A DNA stretch of 64,000 nucleotides from Brachypodium distachyon (GCF_000005505.3 NC_016133.3:38281237-38345236); one strand, 5' to 3'. Positions 48,201 to 60,690 are shown, numbered from the stretch's first letter. The notes: generated by a model from the sequence alone, not told the origin. Numbers and translations are program-made.

Positions 48201-50275
48201 CAAAATATTCATCACAACGCTTGTGGCCAAATGTATAACACTAAATGATAATCACAAATCGCTAGAAGAAAAAACACTTACGTCATGACAACTGTTCTCG
48301 TAGCTCTGCCATTAGAAGCCCCGACGACATTTATACGAGGTGTCATAGGCAAACCCAAGTCACTTCCAATAACTTCTATCTTCATAGCTTTCCCATCAAG
48401 TAGAACATTATTATAACGTTTCAATGCAGCAACCGCATCACTCCTCCTTGTAAATACCACCTCCGCCGTACCCTTCAGAAAATAAAATAAAAAAATGAGT
48501 GCAGCGAAAATCTAGATTTTTGGTCACTACAGGCTTAGAGAAAACACCAGCATCAAAGTAAAATTAATATAAACAGGTCATCTGCACTTAACAAAAAGAA
48601 ATGGATAGGCATGAATTCATGCTCAAATACGAGGAGAAACTAGCCAAGACATTAGCCCTGTATTTCTACATAAACTCTTCATATTCTGCCTTTTACTTAT
48701 TCACGCGGTGTCAAATGTAAGATATACTTTCTTACTAGAAATCATCATTGATAGCATAAGTATACTATAACTATATATCCATGTAGAGCAAACGGAAACT
48801 ACCTAGGGGACGGTGGGAAAAAGTTTTAATATCCTAAATTGCACTTGAATTGTGTGTAGCATCATATCATGTGTATTCTCCATAGATTGCAAAAAAAAAA
48901 TCACTTACGAGTAAAGTAGAAAGAACTATGTAGCACAAAAGATGCACATTAAAAGTTCTAAATATTCTGTATAATTAAAATTGAAATACCACAAGAAATA
49001 CGAACATTTTGGTGACCATATCCATCGAAGTGAACAGCAAAGCGTTTCAAGTGACCAACTTCTGAAAACAGCTCCTACAAGGGAAATTGCAACTATGTTA
49101 GATACATTTATATCAAACGAGGAATGGTTAAATGCTGAATTCAGGATTTTTTGTTTCACAAACCTTTATATCCTCGTTCGAAACACGATAGTCCAGGTTT
49201 GAAATGTACAACTTTGTACCAGTTTCTATTCCACTAGCCGCCATACTATCACTAAACAGATCAGGTCTCCAGGTCATATCTTTGGTTCTGCTGAAAGACT
49301 GAAAATGCCAAAGAACCAGCATGTGAGGAAACATGTCACCATAGAAGAATACCACCTCAAACTGTTTGATATGATCATGCCAACAATTAGGAACCACATT
49401 GACTTGGTATCAACCATTATGGTAGAGAAGCAACAAGTTACTGAAAAGCAGCTAAGCTATGAAATACTGCATGAAGTTAACAATGGGGAGGACAAGGGTT
49501 CCAACAATATCACCGATATCAAAGCCAAATTTATAAATGGCTCAAGCACTTGCTCTGGAGACAGCCTAGAAGCACCTAGCACCTCTGTGGAGTAGAGTCC
49601 AGAACTGTCTCAAGAGCGGCACATTGCAGTTCCAAAACCCTTCAGTGCCTCATGGACCCATACACATCAAATTGCAAGAACTCCATAAAGTTTTGAACAT
49701 AGCAACAGGGTGAGTGGAGACCCCTCCTTCGGTGCCTCATGTACCATACACATCGAATTGCAGGAACTCCAGAAAGTATCTTTTTTTTGTTTAGGCCTTT
49801 CTGTTTGATAAACAGGTGGTATCCTTCAAAGTTTCCATTGGAGGTACTCATCACATTTACTTCTGCCATTCCATAAACAAAGGCTTAGAGATGCTCTACC
49901 CAACAATGTATTCCTTAGGGAGAAATACCAAGGTTACTTCTGCCCCTCCACATGACAAACGAGACGCTCTAGCCAACAAAGGCTTGCTAGTGGTAAACAC
50001 CACTGTTATTACTGTCCCTCCATATAATAATGAACTTAGGGATGCTCTCCTCATTCAGTTTTCTACTTTATTCAGGAATCTGGCCATGAAGAAAAACATA
50101 GTGACAGTTTTGGCCTTGCCTTGGCAATAATGCGTGCAGATGGTCGGGCGTTAATCCCAAGTGGTCCTCGAGGAGGCAGTCCTGATCTTCCACGCATGAC
50201 ATGTCCACCTCGCCCACCTCCTCCATGAAAGCGGTTACTACCCCTGTCTCCATCCCTTCTTGCATAAAATGACAT
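45290..50275 (-). CDS. ALY: ALY/REF (THO complex subunit 4) mRNA-export adaptor, 270 aa as read
   Basis: ALY proteins are nuclear RNA-binding adaptors of TREX that pass spliced mRNA to the export receptor. Coding exons on the minus strand: 50275-50120, 49298-49164, 49074-49006, 48472-48282, 46477-46430, 45503-45290. The RRM is about residues 78-155: LYISNL (RNP2), DIKELFSEVG, GTAEVVF (RNP1), DAVAALKRYNNVLLDGKAMK. RGG-rich arms lie on both sides, and the C-terminus KTADDLDKDLDSYHAEAMKT is the conserved C-terminal helix. Joins are in frame and reproduce family order. The first coding intron has donor AAG/GCAAGG, a GC-AG intron. The usual N-terminal LDMSLDDII motif (UAP56 contact) was not found; as read, translation starts at the ATG one base after an acceptor (MSFYARRDGD). 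Large introns carry MITEs and tandem repeats. Confidence 0.85.
47019..47237. repeat. Three tandem copies of a 73-bp unit in an ALY intron
   Basis: Units start at GGAACAGAC at 47019, 47092 and 47165. Each contains GAGCTGAGGTCTTTAGGCTG and TGCAGCAAATTTCAGT. Copies differ at only a few sites, so the expansion is recent. Confidence 0.93.
47843..47966. mobile_element. Stowaway MITE in an ALY intron
   Basis: CTCCCTCCGTCCAACAAAGG against CTTTTGTTGGACGGAGGGAG, TA flanks. Same family as 18839-18960 but with better-kept ends. Confidence 0.93.
49641..49780. repeat. Direct repeat of about 52 bp, 87 bp apart
   Basis: TTC(A/G)GTGCCTCATG at 49641 and 49728, each followed by CCATACACATC(A/G)AATTGCA and GAACTCCA(T/G)AAAGT. 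Lies in an ALY intron. Confidence 0.8.
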
Positions 50276-51936
50276 CCTAAATCGTTTCAGTCAATGGCAG
50301 ACAAGACAAGTCTCCAACAATAAATTGACAACCTGAAGAACAGATGGTAACTTTACAAGTTAGATATGATCATCCATACCTTCATAACCCAAACTCATAA
50401 GAAACTAAACAAACATGTGTTAAGTTGTAAATGAAGAGATATCTTTGATGTGGCCAAGTTTAATGAAATTAATGGATAGCACAATGCATCCATATTATAT
50501 GCAAGTACAGTAAAACTTAACAAGTGGATAACACACATCAAAAGGATTATACTATATTACAGATTACAGTACAAAAGGTTCAACTCAATGGAATCTCAAT
50601 GTGTTGGCTCTAATCATAAACAAACGTTTGTCAACCTGGTGCTACCAGGATGCAAGTAGCAAGTAGCACCTCTATCGATACAGCAACATTGGTTGTGTCC
50701 CCATGCAGTATGTCAGCGATACGGGGATCCACCAGTACACTGGACGATACGTGTATCCCCGAGTATCCCTTTTTTCGATTTAAAAGGAAAGAAAAAAATA
50801 GGGATACTGACAAGATACGGATGGGATACACAAGGAGAGGAAGATAGGAATGGCGCCCGCCGGCGAGGAAGAACATCCTGGCGAAAGGAAGATGGGGACA
50901 GAACCTGTCAATGAGGGAGAAGATAAGGATGGGGAGAAAGGAGGGGATTGCAGCAGCAGGTGAGAAGACGGGGACGGCAGACACCATCGAGAAAAAATTT
51001 CCAGGCAACAGAGCAGTTACTGCTGTCCTCCTCTCCCGCCATAGCTTGGGTGCAACTGGAGGCAAGAATGCTGGTGGTGTGGAGGCTGGAAGTGACTTTA
51101 GTCTTACCCGCAAAAAAAGAAAAGAAAAAGGAAGTTACTTTAGTCTAGGGTTTTCTGAAACTGGGTCTTATATGGGCTTTAGCCTTTAAGTGAAGGGTTA
51201 CTTGAGCTTTTAGTACCTGCCTGACTGCTTCAAGCTTAAAGTCATACATCAATGGAAACCAGGCAACATATGTGCAGCACTCTCATCTTCCATCTACAAA
51301 TATAATTTAATCTTTCTTCCATGCTGTGTATTTTTCTACAATATACTTATACTCTGCCGTATCCCCATATGGCTGTTCTTGGAAAATGGCATATCCCGTA
51401 TCCCCATATCCGTATCCCCATGCTCGTATCCCTGCTTCTCCACCAGGCACTAATCCATTTCATCATGCATCTTACTAATCCAATTGCGATGTAGCACCAC
51501 TTGGCATAAGCATGTTTTGAAAAAACAAGTGAGCTAAATAATTCATATCCCCCATTCAGGAGTGTCCTATTTGGAACCATCATTGATTAAATTTCCAGGA
51601 GAAAGGAACAGAACCCACCAAAACCAAGTTTGAACTGAGAGAAACGAGGATCTGGCAAACAAAATTCTAAAGATCCAATCCCTCACTGTCAATTCGAGCA
51701 AAAGAAGGAAAACAAGCCTCTTCACGCTACTGTCATCTGCAAGACTACATCTAGACTTAAACCCCCGCGAGGGCACAAGAAGCAGCGCGCATGTTGCAGC
51801 TCGGTGACAAGCTAGTGCACAACTTCCTCCGCAACCTAACTCCCCTCAGCCCGCCCAATTTCGCGTCAACCCTAGACCCCGCTACAACCGGATGGACCAA
51901 GAAATCAACAAGAGCACAGGGCGTATCAAGGCTTAC
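50276..51936. other. Probable 5' intron of ALY with repeated GTATCCCC phrases
   Basis: No coding exon recognised. Segments 50690-50840 and 51355-51440 contain repeated forms of GTATCCCC/GGGGATAC in opposite senses, suggesting a decayed inverted-repeat element. Confidence 0.45.
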
Positions 51937-52145
51937 TCTTGGGGCGCTCAGGGATTCGGCACTCGGCAGCCGCTGATTCTCGTCGGGAGGCGGTAGATGC
52001 TTCCGACCTGGGTGTCTAGAGCCTCTGCTGCTGAGGAGGAGGGACGGGACGGAGACGAGGCGTCCGCCTCCGAGGAGTGAGAGGCGATTTTGGGGAAGAG
52101 AGGTGCGGAGGCGGCGTGCTGGGGTTTCGTTGGAATCAAAACCCT
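51937..52145 (-). other. Probable non-coding first exon (5' UTR) of ALY
   Basis: On the minus strand a GC-rich, CT-rich leader starts with AACCCCAGCACGCCGCCTCC-like text and ends CCCCAAGA with a strong donor GTAAGCC at 51936. It contains no ATG in the part next to the donor. Splicing to the acceptor before 50276 would place the next ATG at 50275. Assignment is inference. Confidence 0.5.
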
Positions 52146-52149
52146 AGCC

Positions 52150-55124
52150 CCCCGTCCGTTTTTGTTTTTCTTTTCTCCCTGCTGCTTTAGAGAAACTTGA
52201 CAAAATGCTACGGTTTTCTTTGTACTACACTTGGGCCGGCAGGGAGACCACGCGCCATGATAACGGGCCAGCGGAGCTGGTCTCGACGGCCCAGCTATTT
52301 GACAGGCCGAGTTTGCGGAGCCCTTCCATCGAGCGGTTGACTATACATACCATCGTGCAACCATCCAATGATCCAACGACGCTTCTCTCAGCTAAAAAAA
52401 CCGATTTTGCTAGTGCACAGGCGCCTGAAATTTGTGGAAAAAACAGGCGACGTGTGCACCGTCGGATGCGTGCGTTGCGATCCGGTAAAGTTTGGTGGGT
52501 TTCCTTTTCTTTTTTCTTCTGGCTCCCACCGCTTCTTTTATGTTTCAATCCCCTTGTCTTCTGTTCTTCTGGAGATGTGTGGGCGGGGAGGGGAACAGCT
52601 CGAGCTGGCACACGAGGCCGTCGGTGCTTTTGCCACACTTCGAGCCACTCGGCCCTCTGAGCTCCGCCCGCTTGTCCTTCACGGCGCCGCTCAGCTGGTC
52701 GCTGCCCTTCAGCCCGGCGGCCGCTGCCACTGGCCGCTCCACCTCCTCCCACACCGCCGTATATCCTGAACCCTCCCTCGTCGGTGTTAGGCCTCCTCCT
52801 CCTCTTCCTTTGCCATTCTCTTCTGTAGTGTCGCCATGGACGCCATGAAGCCGTCGCCGCCATGGCATCCCTCCACAACGCAGAGATCGCCGTCCTCACC
52901 TGTGAGTTGCCCGTGCGCCATGTTTTAGGTTGCTTCTTTTTGGGGCTCATTTCACCGACTGTGTTTTGGTTGCGGGGATGGGGCGTTTGATCTGTTGTTG
53001 TGTGCTCATTTGACCGATGCTCTGTGATTTTTTCTGCTTGAATTTTTTTCCTTGGCTCAGGTGTGGCGAGGGGAAGACGGCAGAGGCAGGAGGGGGTTTC
53101 GATCCGCGCTCATCGACGGCGAGGTCTATTCGGCCTTAGTCTATTCGGCCTTCCGGTGAGTTTGCTTGTTGTGTTCTTCTACAAATGGAGTTTGATTACT
53201 TGTGATTTGTTGCGGCTGTCTGATTAGTCCCTCGTTGGCGATGCGAAGGCAGTAGTTACTTCCCGAGGTTTTGCATTTCATATTCGTGGCGACATTGCGC
53301 TTAGACGGCTGAGACTGGTCTGCTCTGAACCATGGAGATATTTTGGGTGTCATTCTACGGCCTCTGTTTAATTTTGGCTGGCGGGGTGTTTGATTCGGGG
53401 GTTGTTGGTGGTTTTGTGGTGCTGTTTTTGATGTATTGATTTAGAGCAGGCTGAATGCTTTCTGAACGCCGGCTAACTGTAGTAGGGATTGAGATTTAGA
53501 CTATGTTTTAGCTGCTGAACGCAATTTTGGCCAGTTCATGTATTATGGGCTGATGTGTTCTGGTTTTGTTCATGAATGTGCTTTGGTTTTGCCAATGAAT
53601 GTAATTTGCCTTTTGTATTTGGAACCAATATAGCAATTTTTCATTTCATGGCCATTTTCTGATTCTAAGGGTTTGTCTAGTATAAGTGTTGATTTGTTGT
53701 ATAATTGGTAACTAATACCAGGAGTGTCAATTTGTAGCCTATAAATCACTTTTGCTATAGGTCCCTTCTGTGATAAAGCTATGCCTATTTAGATTGCACC
53801 CACTTTCAAATAAAATTGCATTTGTTCTCTTGTTATAACAGCAGGTATTTTTAAACTACAATTGCATATATTAGGTTCCTATGTATGTTCTCTTTGTTTT
53901 GTTAGTTGGAATCTATTCATTAGCCATTACATAATCAGTCCGAAACAGAGTGCCTTTTTGAAATAAAATTGCACCCTTCAGCACTATTGCAAAACTCTCA
54001 CTCTCTCACCCATCTGAAATGTTTCACAAGAAGCAAATACATTTGGTAGTTCTGGATTTGCATGCTGCGGTTCATCTGGTGCAAAGCACATGTGAGCTTT
54101 CCAGTACCTGCATACTGTAATTCCATTAAAACCTGCATACTACCTGGACTGCAATTGAACTTGTTCTGAATAGCTATAAATTTCAGCTGCACCTACACCT
54201 TAATACTAACAGGGTTTTGCTTTTGGTTGTGTATTTCTCCTGTGTGTTTATACTCTGTGTGTTTCCTTCTCATTTTTGGTCTTCATTATTTGATGCTTCT
54301 AGTGCACAGGCCCATTTAATTCCTCTGTTTGAGCTGCTTCTCTATATGGTTTGTTTGTGAATTTCAATCTGATCTAGTGTAGTGGTGCATACATACAGTC
54401 ATGTAGTGGTGCATATACACATACGATTTGTTAGTTGTAATCATGATGGACACCACTGCAGTGTGTTTTTACCATTGAATTTTTCTGGGCCGTGGCCTGT
54501 AACTTTATTTTTTATCCGTATCGTTAAATCGTATGCAAACTTTAACTTTTGTTGTGGCCGTAACTTTTGAGCTTTACTATTGCAATCCCAATTTTGTGCA
54601 AATGCAATTGAATATTACAAGCATATCATTACATTTTTTTCTTTTAAATTTAAATTTCATAAATTTACTTCTCTGCTTTTTACTTTGCCCACGAATTTTA
54701 ATTTGCACTAGTAATTGCAATGCAAATACATGCGATTGCACTTTTTTGACAGCTGCAACTGCATTTTGGTGGGTTCTATCACGAATTTTGACTTTGCAGC
54801 CAGTAATTGCAATGCAATACATGCAATTGCAATTCCTGACAGCTGCAATTGTATTTTGGTTGGGTTCTATCATGAACATGATGCCTGCCTCCCAGACCAT
54901 TTTAATGGAAATCTGTTTAATGTTGTTATCTCTTAGTGTCTTCCCTTATATAGTCAAATTCTTTAGTTATACACGATAAGAGCAGAGAGTTGTGTCTCTT
55001 CTAGTATTTATTTATTCTTCTTCCTCTCTTTTGTTCTTCTCTATATTTTTTTGACCAGCCATGCACCTAGGTACTTCTATCTGACGAGTAGTTGTACCTT
55101 TCTTCCCGTCGAGTTGTGTCTTTT
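52150..55124. other. Accessory DNA; GC-rich exon-like start at about 52780-52905, no intact gene
   Basis: A GC-rich stretch with an ATG at 52836 and a donor-like CACCT/GTGAGT at about 52905 looks like a first exon, but no frame continues into a known domain. 53041-53150 contains a doubled TCTATTCGGCCTT. The remainder is T-rich with many TTGCAATTGCA-like phrases. Confidence 0.45.
54690..54870. repeat. Tandem duplication of a 90-bp unit
   Basis: CACGAATTTT at 54690 and 54780. Both copies have GTAATTGCAATGCAA, ACAGCTGCAA(C/T)TG and TTTTGGT(T/G)GGGTTCTATC. Confidence 0.88.
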
Positions 55125-56437
55125 TGAAAGATCGGTATGGTCGACTAGAGGGGGGGGGGGGTGAATAGGAGACTAACAAATTTTAACTTTTCTTTTTCTT
55201 GAAAGATACAAACACTTAATCCTAGGGATTTTTAGATTCTCTAAAGTGAATGCAACCCTAGTATGAAGTGCAATAGCCGAAGCAAAGTATAGGCAATGAA
55301 GTAAAGCAAGTAAGTAAAGGGGCAAGTATGATACCACACGGGAAGACGAAGATTTCACCGGAGTTCCACCTATTGGGATCGGTGTACGTCTCCGATTGGA
55401 GGAGTGCTCTACCACAAAGGGAGAGACGCCACGAGGGCTCACTCCATTCTCCAACTCACCACGCCACAAAGGTGGGATGAGCTCTCACAACACCACAAAG
55501 GCGAAGTGAGTTCCACTAATGGCTTCCTTGAAGGCGAATGCCGAACCTTTACAAACAAGGAGAAGGGCACGAATTCACAACTAAATTGGAGGCTCCTTCC
55601 CAAATACTCAAACACCTCCTCACAAGATTAGAGTGCTTGAAGAGACACCTTCCGGCTAGGGATCCCAAAATCCCAAGAGTAACAAAATCCACCAAGGAAA
55701 ACAAGGGGAATCAACTTTTGATTTGGTGAAACCCTAGATCGAGCTCTTCTCAACCTTTCCTCAAAGTATTAGCTAGGGGGAAGCACCAGGGAGAGAGATC
55801 TCGAGATTTGAAGCTTTGGAGGTGAAGAACGCTTGCAGGAATGGAGTAACGAACCGTTGGGGACGAAGACCCTCTTTTATAGGATCCCCGATTTCTGCCC
55901 GTTATGTGCAATTTCTGCACAGGGCGGTACTACCGCTAGCTCAAGCGGTACTACCGCGAGCGGTAGTGCAGCACCGGTACCGTGCCAGTGCCGCTATATG
56001 TCAGTAGCGTTTTGCTACCTCATAGCACTGGTGCGGTACCGGGGCGGTACTACCGCGACCGGTACTACCGGCTTGGGATGACCGGTACTGCTGCCCTGGA
56101 TAGGAAAAAGAGGTAGAACCCTTTGGTTCAAGAATAAGTTTTAGCTAATCTTCACCGGTGGGATTGAGGCTATCTGGTAGGTGCAATTTGGTGGTTATGT
56201 GTACGTGAAATTGATTCACCCAAGCCTTCCCAGATGGACTCCCTCTTTATAGTACGGATTTTCCTACGACTCAATATAAATAAAAAGCCGTAAATCCTTC
56301 TACGCTTCTTTCCTTTGAGGACAACGAACCGCTTTGCTTGATTCTATATAATTTCTGAAAACACTTAGCATACGGTTGGTCCACATATTAAGTTGTCATT
56401 AACACCAAAACTCATTAGGGATCGAAATGCCCTTTCA
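55125..56437. mobile_element. Solo LTR or small LTR-type element (1313 bp)
   Basis: Starts TGAAAG and ends CTTTCA, with perfect 5-bp duplication CTTTT at 55120-55124 and 56438-56442. Near the left end GGTCGACTAGAGG precedes a run of G and GTGAATAGGAG, a phrase common in Triticeae LTR elements. No coding domains. Near the right half a near-palindrome GCGGTACTACCGC is repeated (55923, 55944, 56042). Confidence 0.85.
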
Positions 56438-58347
56438 CTTTTGTCTCTAGGGTTTGATAATACAGGGCCAATAGTTATTAAACATGCTAGATCTTTAAAG
56501 GGCATGTTCACTTCATTATTGGACTTCATTAATTTTGTCCAATAAAACTGGCCTATGGTTAGTTTTGTTCTTTTAACGACCAATATGAACACTCTATCTC
56601 TCTGTCTAACTTTGTCTTTTTTTTCTTCTGAACTTGCATTTGAAATCTTTTCAAAACTTACGATTCAGACTTTCAAGTTCCATCATCACTTGCAATCAAA
56701 GCCTTACAAAATTGCACCGCCCTTTTAGTTTAGTTGCAATACTGTAACTCTACAATTCTAAGTGTATCGAGTTGCAATTGCAGTTTTTATTTTTGTGTTT
56801 ACACGTGTTTTTGCCATTATTTGGACTTCATTACATGATGATAAAGAGTTTTAGGCGTTTCGCCCTTTCAAATTTGTAGTTGCAGTAGGTGTTGTCATGT
56901 GGAAGGTGTTCTATCCAGAACACTAAATATTATTTGACCCTGAACTCTGGGTGTTGAATGTTTAGAAACTAGACTCAATTTGTTTTAGAACATAGATAGA
57001 AGCGTATGTTGTTCTTAAAGGGTTCCAGATTTTCCAATAGGTTTTAGAACACCAAATTTGCACTTCTTTTTAAATCTTTTTGCATGCAGTTTACTATTTG
57101 CAATTCTTGTTATGTACAAATGCAATTGCAGCTGATTTAATTGGAATTGCATCCCCAGCTATCTGGCTATGATGGCTTCCACGTATGCTTCTACTATAGT
57201 TTTTGTAGTGTAATTTTGAGTTCTGCTCCTATGCAGATTTTTATCATGTATGTGTTTTAGATGATCCCATAGTTTGCTTCCCTAGCTATTCTGTATTATT
57301 TTTATTTGTGAGTTAGATCCCAAAATCTATTCCAAGCAGTTTTGTATTGAAAATTTGAATTCAGTTCTTCTTTCCTTTAGTCTTTAGCCTTAGATTTGAA
57401 TTATGTTCCAACACTAGAAGGAATTCTTTTTTGGATTGATTTTACTCCAAGATGAGCTCTATTCCAATGGTTCAAGGGATTCTTTTGCCCACTACAGATT
57501 AGGCCATGTCTACCCGAGAATAAGCCTAGTCCACTCCATAATAGACCAAGTTCAGTCCAGAACAGGCCTTGAAAATCATACAGAAAAAACCCATATAACA
57601 AGCCTTTTGGAAAGTTCTTATGTAAATATTTAAATACAAAGAGGCATAACTGTAGAGGTCAGTATGTTCTTATGTATTTGTCAACCCTTTTGTCGGTGTT
57701 CTTATTATGTTCCAGATTTTTCTCAATTTTTATCGGTGTTCTTATTATCTTATTATGTCGCTTCTTGTTCCAGTCAACCATGCCTGTCTTCTATTGGAAA
57801 GTTTGTACCCAAGTTTGTACTCATCTTTTCCCTGCACTTTGTGGTAGTGTTGTCGGCAACTAGTGGCAGTGGTTGTCAATCAAAGCTAACATATATTTCT
57901 GCTTTTTTTGTGACCTGCATGTACTGATTTGGCGGATCAGGTGGGGTGTCGTGGCATGGAGATCAAGGCGTGAAGGGCATCATTTTCTTCCTCTCTGTTT
58001 TTATTTTTTGACGAACCTGACAGTTGTACCTTCTTTTCAAGATGACCGCTGATCCATGCGGGTTCAGCTGTTTCTGCTTCCTCTATGTTTCATTGCAGCT
58101 GCCATGCCCTCTCCTGCTTTATGTTTTCTTGGGGTGAGGTTTGGGGGAGCAGCAGGTCGTAGGGGGTGGGTTCTAGCCAAGGTTTCTATTCCCAGATCGA
58201 CAGAAGCTACCAGATCAGGGCCCACATAGCCTCCTTTCCTGTGATTCTAAGTGGGATTCTAAGTAGCGACACCCTTTGTTAATACATGTGTTCTGCAGTT
58301 CTAATTTTGAATTTTTTAAATTTGACTGAACATGGTTGCACTGTCAG
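56438..58347. other. AT-rich accessory DNA, no gene seen
   Basis: T-rich spacer with scattered TTGCAATTGCAG phrases as in 53-55 kb. The phrase CTTATTATGT recurs near 57700-57755. No coding region recognised. Confidence 0.5.
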
Positions 58348-58504
58348 AATTCTAGAGTTATGGAAGATGCCGACTTTCCTCTTGAGTTGAGAAGGTTGTT
58401 AGGAGGTGATTTGTGCAAACTGATAGTCAGTTTGCAGAGAAGTGCTCTCGCCATGATGCACTTTCTTCTGGAACAACTGCGCTTACAACAATGATTTTTG
58501 GAAG
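58348..58504 (+). pseudogene. Captured PP2C-type phosphatase exon, disrupted
   Basis: Reads SRVMEDADFPLEL in one frame, then after a one-base loss FVQTDSQFAEKCSRHDALSS and GTTALTTMIFG in another. This corresponds to an internal exon of plant group protein phosphatases 2C (VEDADFPLELEKVV...SSGTTAL). The frame is broken by the deletion near 58387, and a TGA stands where Ser is expected just before FVQTD. The exon is still flanked by an acceptor (CTGTCAG) and a donor (GGAAG/GTACTA), so the copy came from genomic DNA, not from mRNA. The neighbouring catalytic exons (GVFDGHGG and the metal-binding DG motifs) were not found nearby. Confidence 0.75.
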
Positions 58505-59487
58505 GTACTATTCCTGTCACATGCAATCCTTCCTCTCTTGTTTTATGCACTTTCATTTCATTGACGAACAGAAAATCCTAATGCATGTTTTGCGTGCTAT
58601 GTCTCACTCTCAAATTAGAATGCTTATGACAGTATGTTCGGCATGTCCCTGTGTGTCAATCCAGAAGTATTTGAACATTTACCATTTTGAAAAGTTACTA
58701 CAATCTAATGCATCATAATTCAAAACTTGTCAACTAGCTTGAGGTTAATTTCTCTGTAACTTGCAACCTAGGACCTCTGCCAATCAGCCATACATCATGT
58801 TATGCCCGTAACACTGACCAGAATTGGCAGTACTTTCTACTGTAAGTGTCTATATATGTTATCGGGTGATTCCAAGTGATTAGGAATGCTAATCATTAGC
58901 ATATCTTGTGCAGGTCTCTTCTGATTTTGGCGGTGGTGCGTTTGATTTGGTCGTTTGTGTGGCTGTTTGTGATGTAGTGTTCCGAACGATGTCCAGTTGT
59001 AGCCTGCAGCAGTGATTCATTTAGTTGTCTATGTCAACAGAGTTTAAAAGACCTTTGTCAGTTTGGAGTTTATGTCCTGTGTATATATGGTTACCCTATG
59101 GTTATGGTCATGGTTATGGTTGTAGGTCACTTTATCTTAGCAAACATAGTAGTCTAAATGCACTGAGCATCTAAGCTTTTGGTCCCATAACATAATGTCG
59201 AATGGTGTGTTTTGCAAGTTGGTTCTATCGTGTGTTAGCTCTTATCTCTTGGGAACTTACTACCCTGGAAGCATTTTGAATATCTTTTATCTGCACACAA
59301 GAGATCAGGTTTGCAAACAAAAAACCAGAAATCAACTCTGTGTTTTGTACTTTAATTACATGTTGCTCCATATGCTGCTGTGTTGTAGTTTGCATCCATG
59401 TTACTTGTGGCGCCAAAGCTAGCAGCTTGTTTATGTTCTGGCCAACCGGCTAGTTTACGTGAGATTTGACTGTTTTTTGCCAAAATA

Positions 59488-59576
59488 CCAGACGACTGGT
59501 GCAAAAGCAAAAAACAGGCGCCTGATCTTTGTTCAAAAACCAGGTGACTGCTTTCAGTTCTAAAACCAGGCGTCTG
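59488..59576. repeat. Four spaced near-palindromes of CCAGGCGCCTGG type
   Basis: CCAGACGACTGG (59488), CAGGCGCCTG (59515), CCAGGTGACTG (59540) and CCAGGCGTCTG (59566) stand about 25-27 bp apart, separated by A-rich linkers. CAGGCGCCTG also occurs at 52418. Confidence 0.8.
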
Positions 59577-60575
59577 TCCTATAGACAGACCTGTCCTCAC
59601 CTAGCTTTCTGGAGAAGTCGCATCACAAATTTAGCTAGACTTTCAAAGTACTTTAGGCCAAACTAGTTTGATAGCTTAATCAAATTTAGGTGGCGGTTTT
59701 TCCAAGAAGCTGGTGGAGGCCTAGAGGGCAGCTTCTTCGAGAAGCTGGTTCGGGAAGCCGAAAAGAACTGGCCTTTAACCTGTTGGCCTACCGATTTCCA
59801 GTTTCCCCACTTACGCAAAAGCTAATCTCATCTAATGATCTATGTCCTCTTTTCAGCAAGAAAGCTAGCGACATCCGAAACATAAAAAAAAAACGCTCCT
59901 TCTTCAGAGTTGATAAAACATGCAATCATTTTTTCGCATTCTACACAATCTTTTTTCTTTCTTTCTTTCTAACACGACAATCTAACATAATGCTCCGAAG
60001 GAGAATCTACAACTCGACAAATTACCAAACCTACATGGTGGTCACAATTTTGGGCGATTGGGTCACACTGAAAGTTCATCTTAGAGCTCATACCCCGCAT
60101 CGAGCGGACACATCGTTTCACTATAAAAAAGCGTGGAAGTTGGTAGGTCCTTTGTAGAAGCTATGTACACCCATCTATCATGTCCTTAGAGGGTTTTGCA
60201 GCTGTCTGTCAAGCTAATTTTTGGTTGTGTGAAATAGGAGCCTTGTAAAATACCATCAAGGTCTAAAGAGGCGGCTCGGTTATGACCCTCTGTCGTCCAC
60301 AAAGGTAGTTCCTAGCATTGTATGGTGTCTCCTATCATTTGCACCAAGATAGGTGATAGAAATTTTGCATACCACCGACTTTGTGCATTTTCCCCTATGA
60401 AGACCCCCTCATATGCTGTGAATAGACACTCAAATTTAACAATTTTGAGAATTTTTTTGAATCACTTTACATGACAGTCATGGATATTCCATTACATACA
60501 AATTGGGATTGACTAGGGAGCAGGCGACTGAGATTAAGATAATCTCAGTCGATAGATACCATGTCCATCAGTTTG

Positions 60576-60690
60576 CTCTAGACGGAACATGCATACACGA
60601 GATTGAATACCGGCTCTGGACGGAACATGCATACGCGAGATTGAATACCGGCTCTGGACGGAACATGCATGCACAAGATTGAGTACAGAC
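60576..60690. repeat. Three tandem copies of a 38-bp unit
   Basis: CTCT(A/G)GACGGAACATGCAT at 60576, 60614 and 60652, each followed by CGAGATTGAATACCGG or a close variant. Confidence 0.93.

Noticed and set aside
51567..51776. Candidate missing ALY first exon
   Set aside because: Minus-strand translation lacks the LDMSLDD motif and has no suitable ATG/donor pair.
52836..52905. First exon of a plus-strand gene
   Set aside because: Has ATG and donor, but no downstream exon continues the frame; kept only as exon-like DNA.
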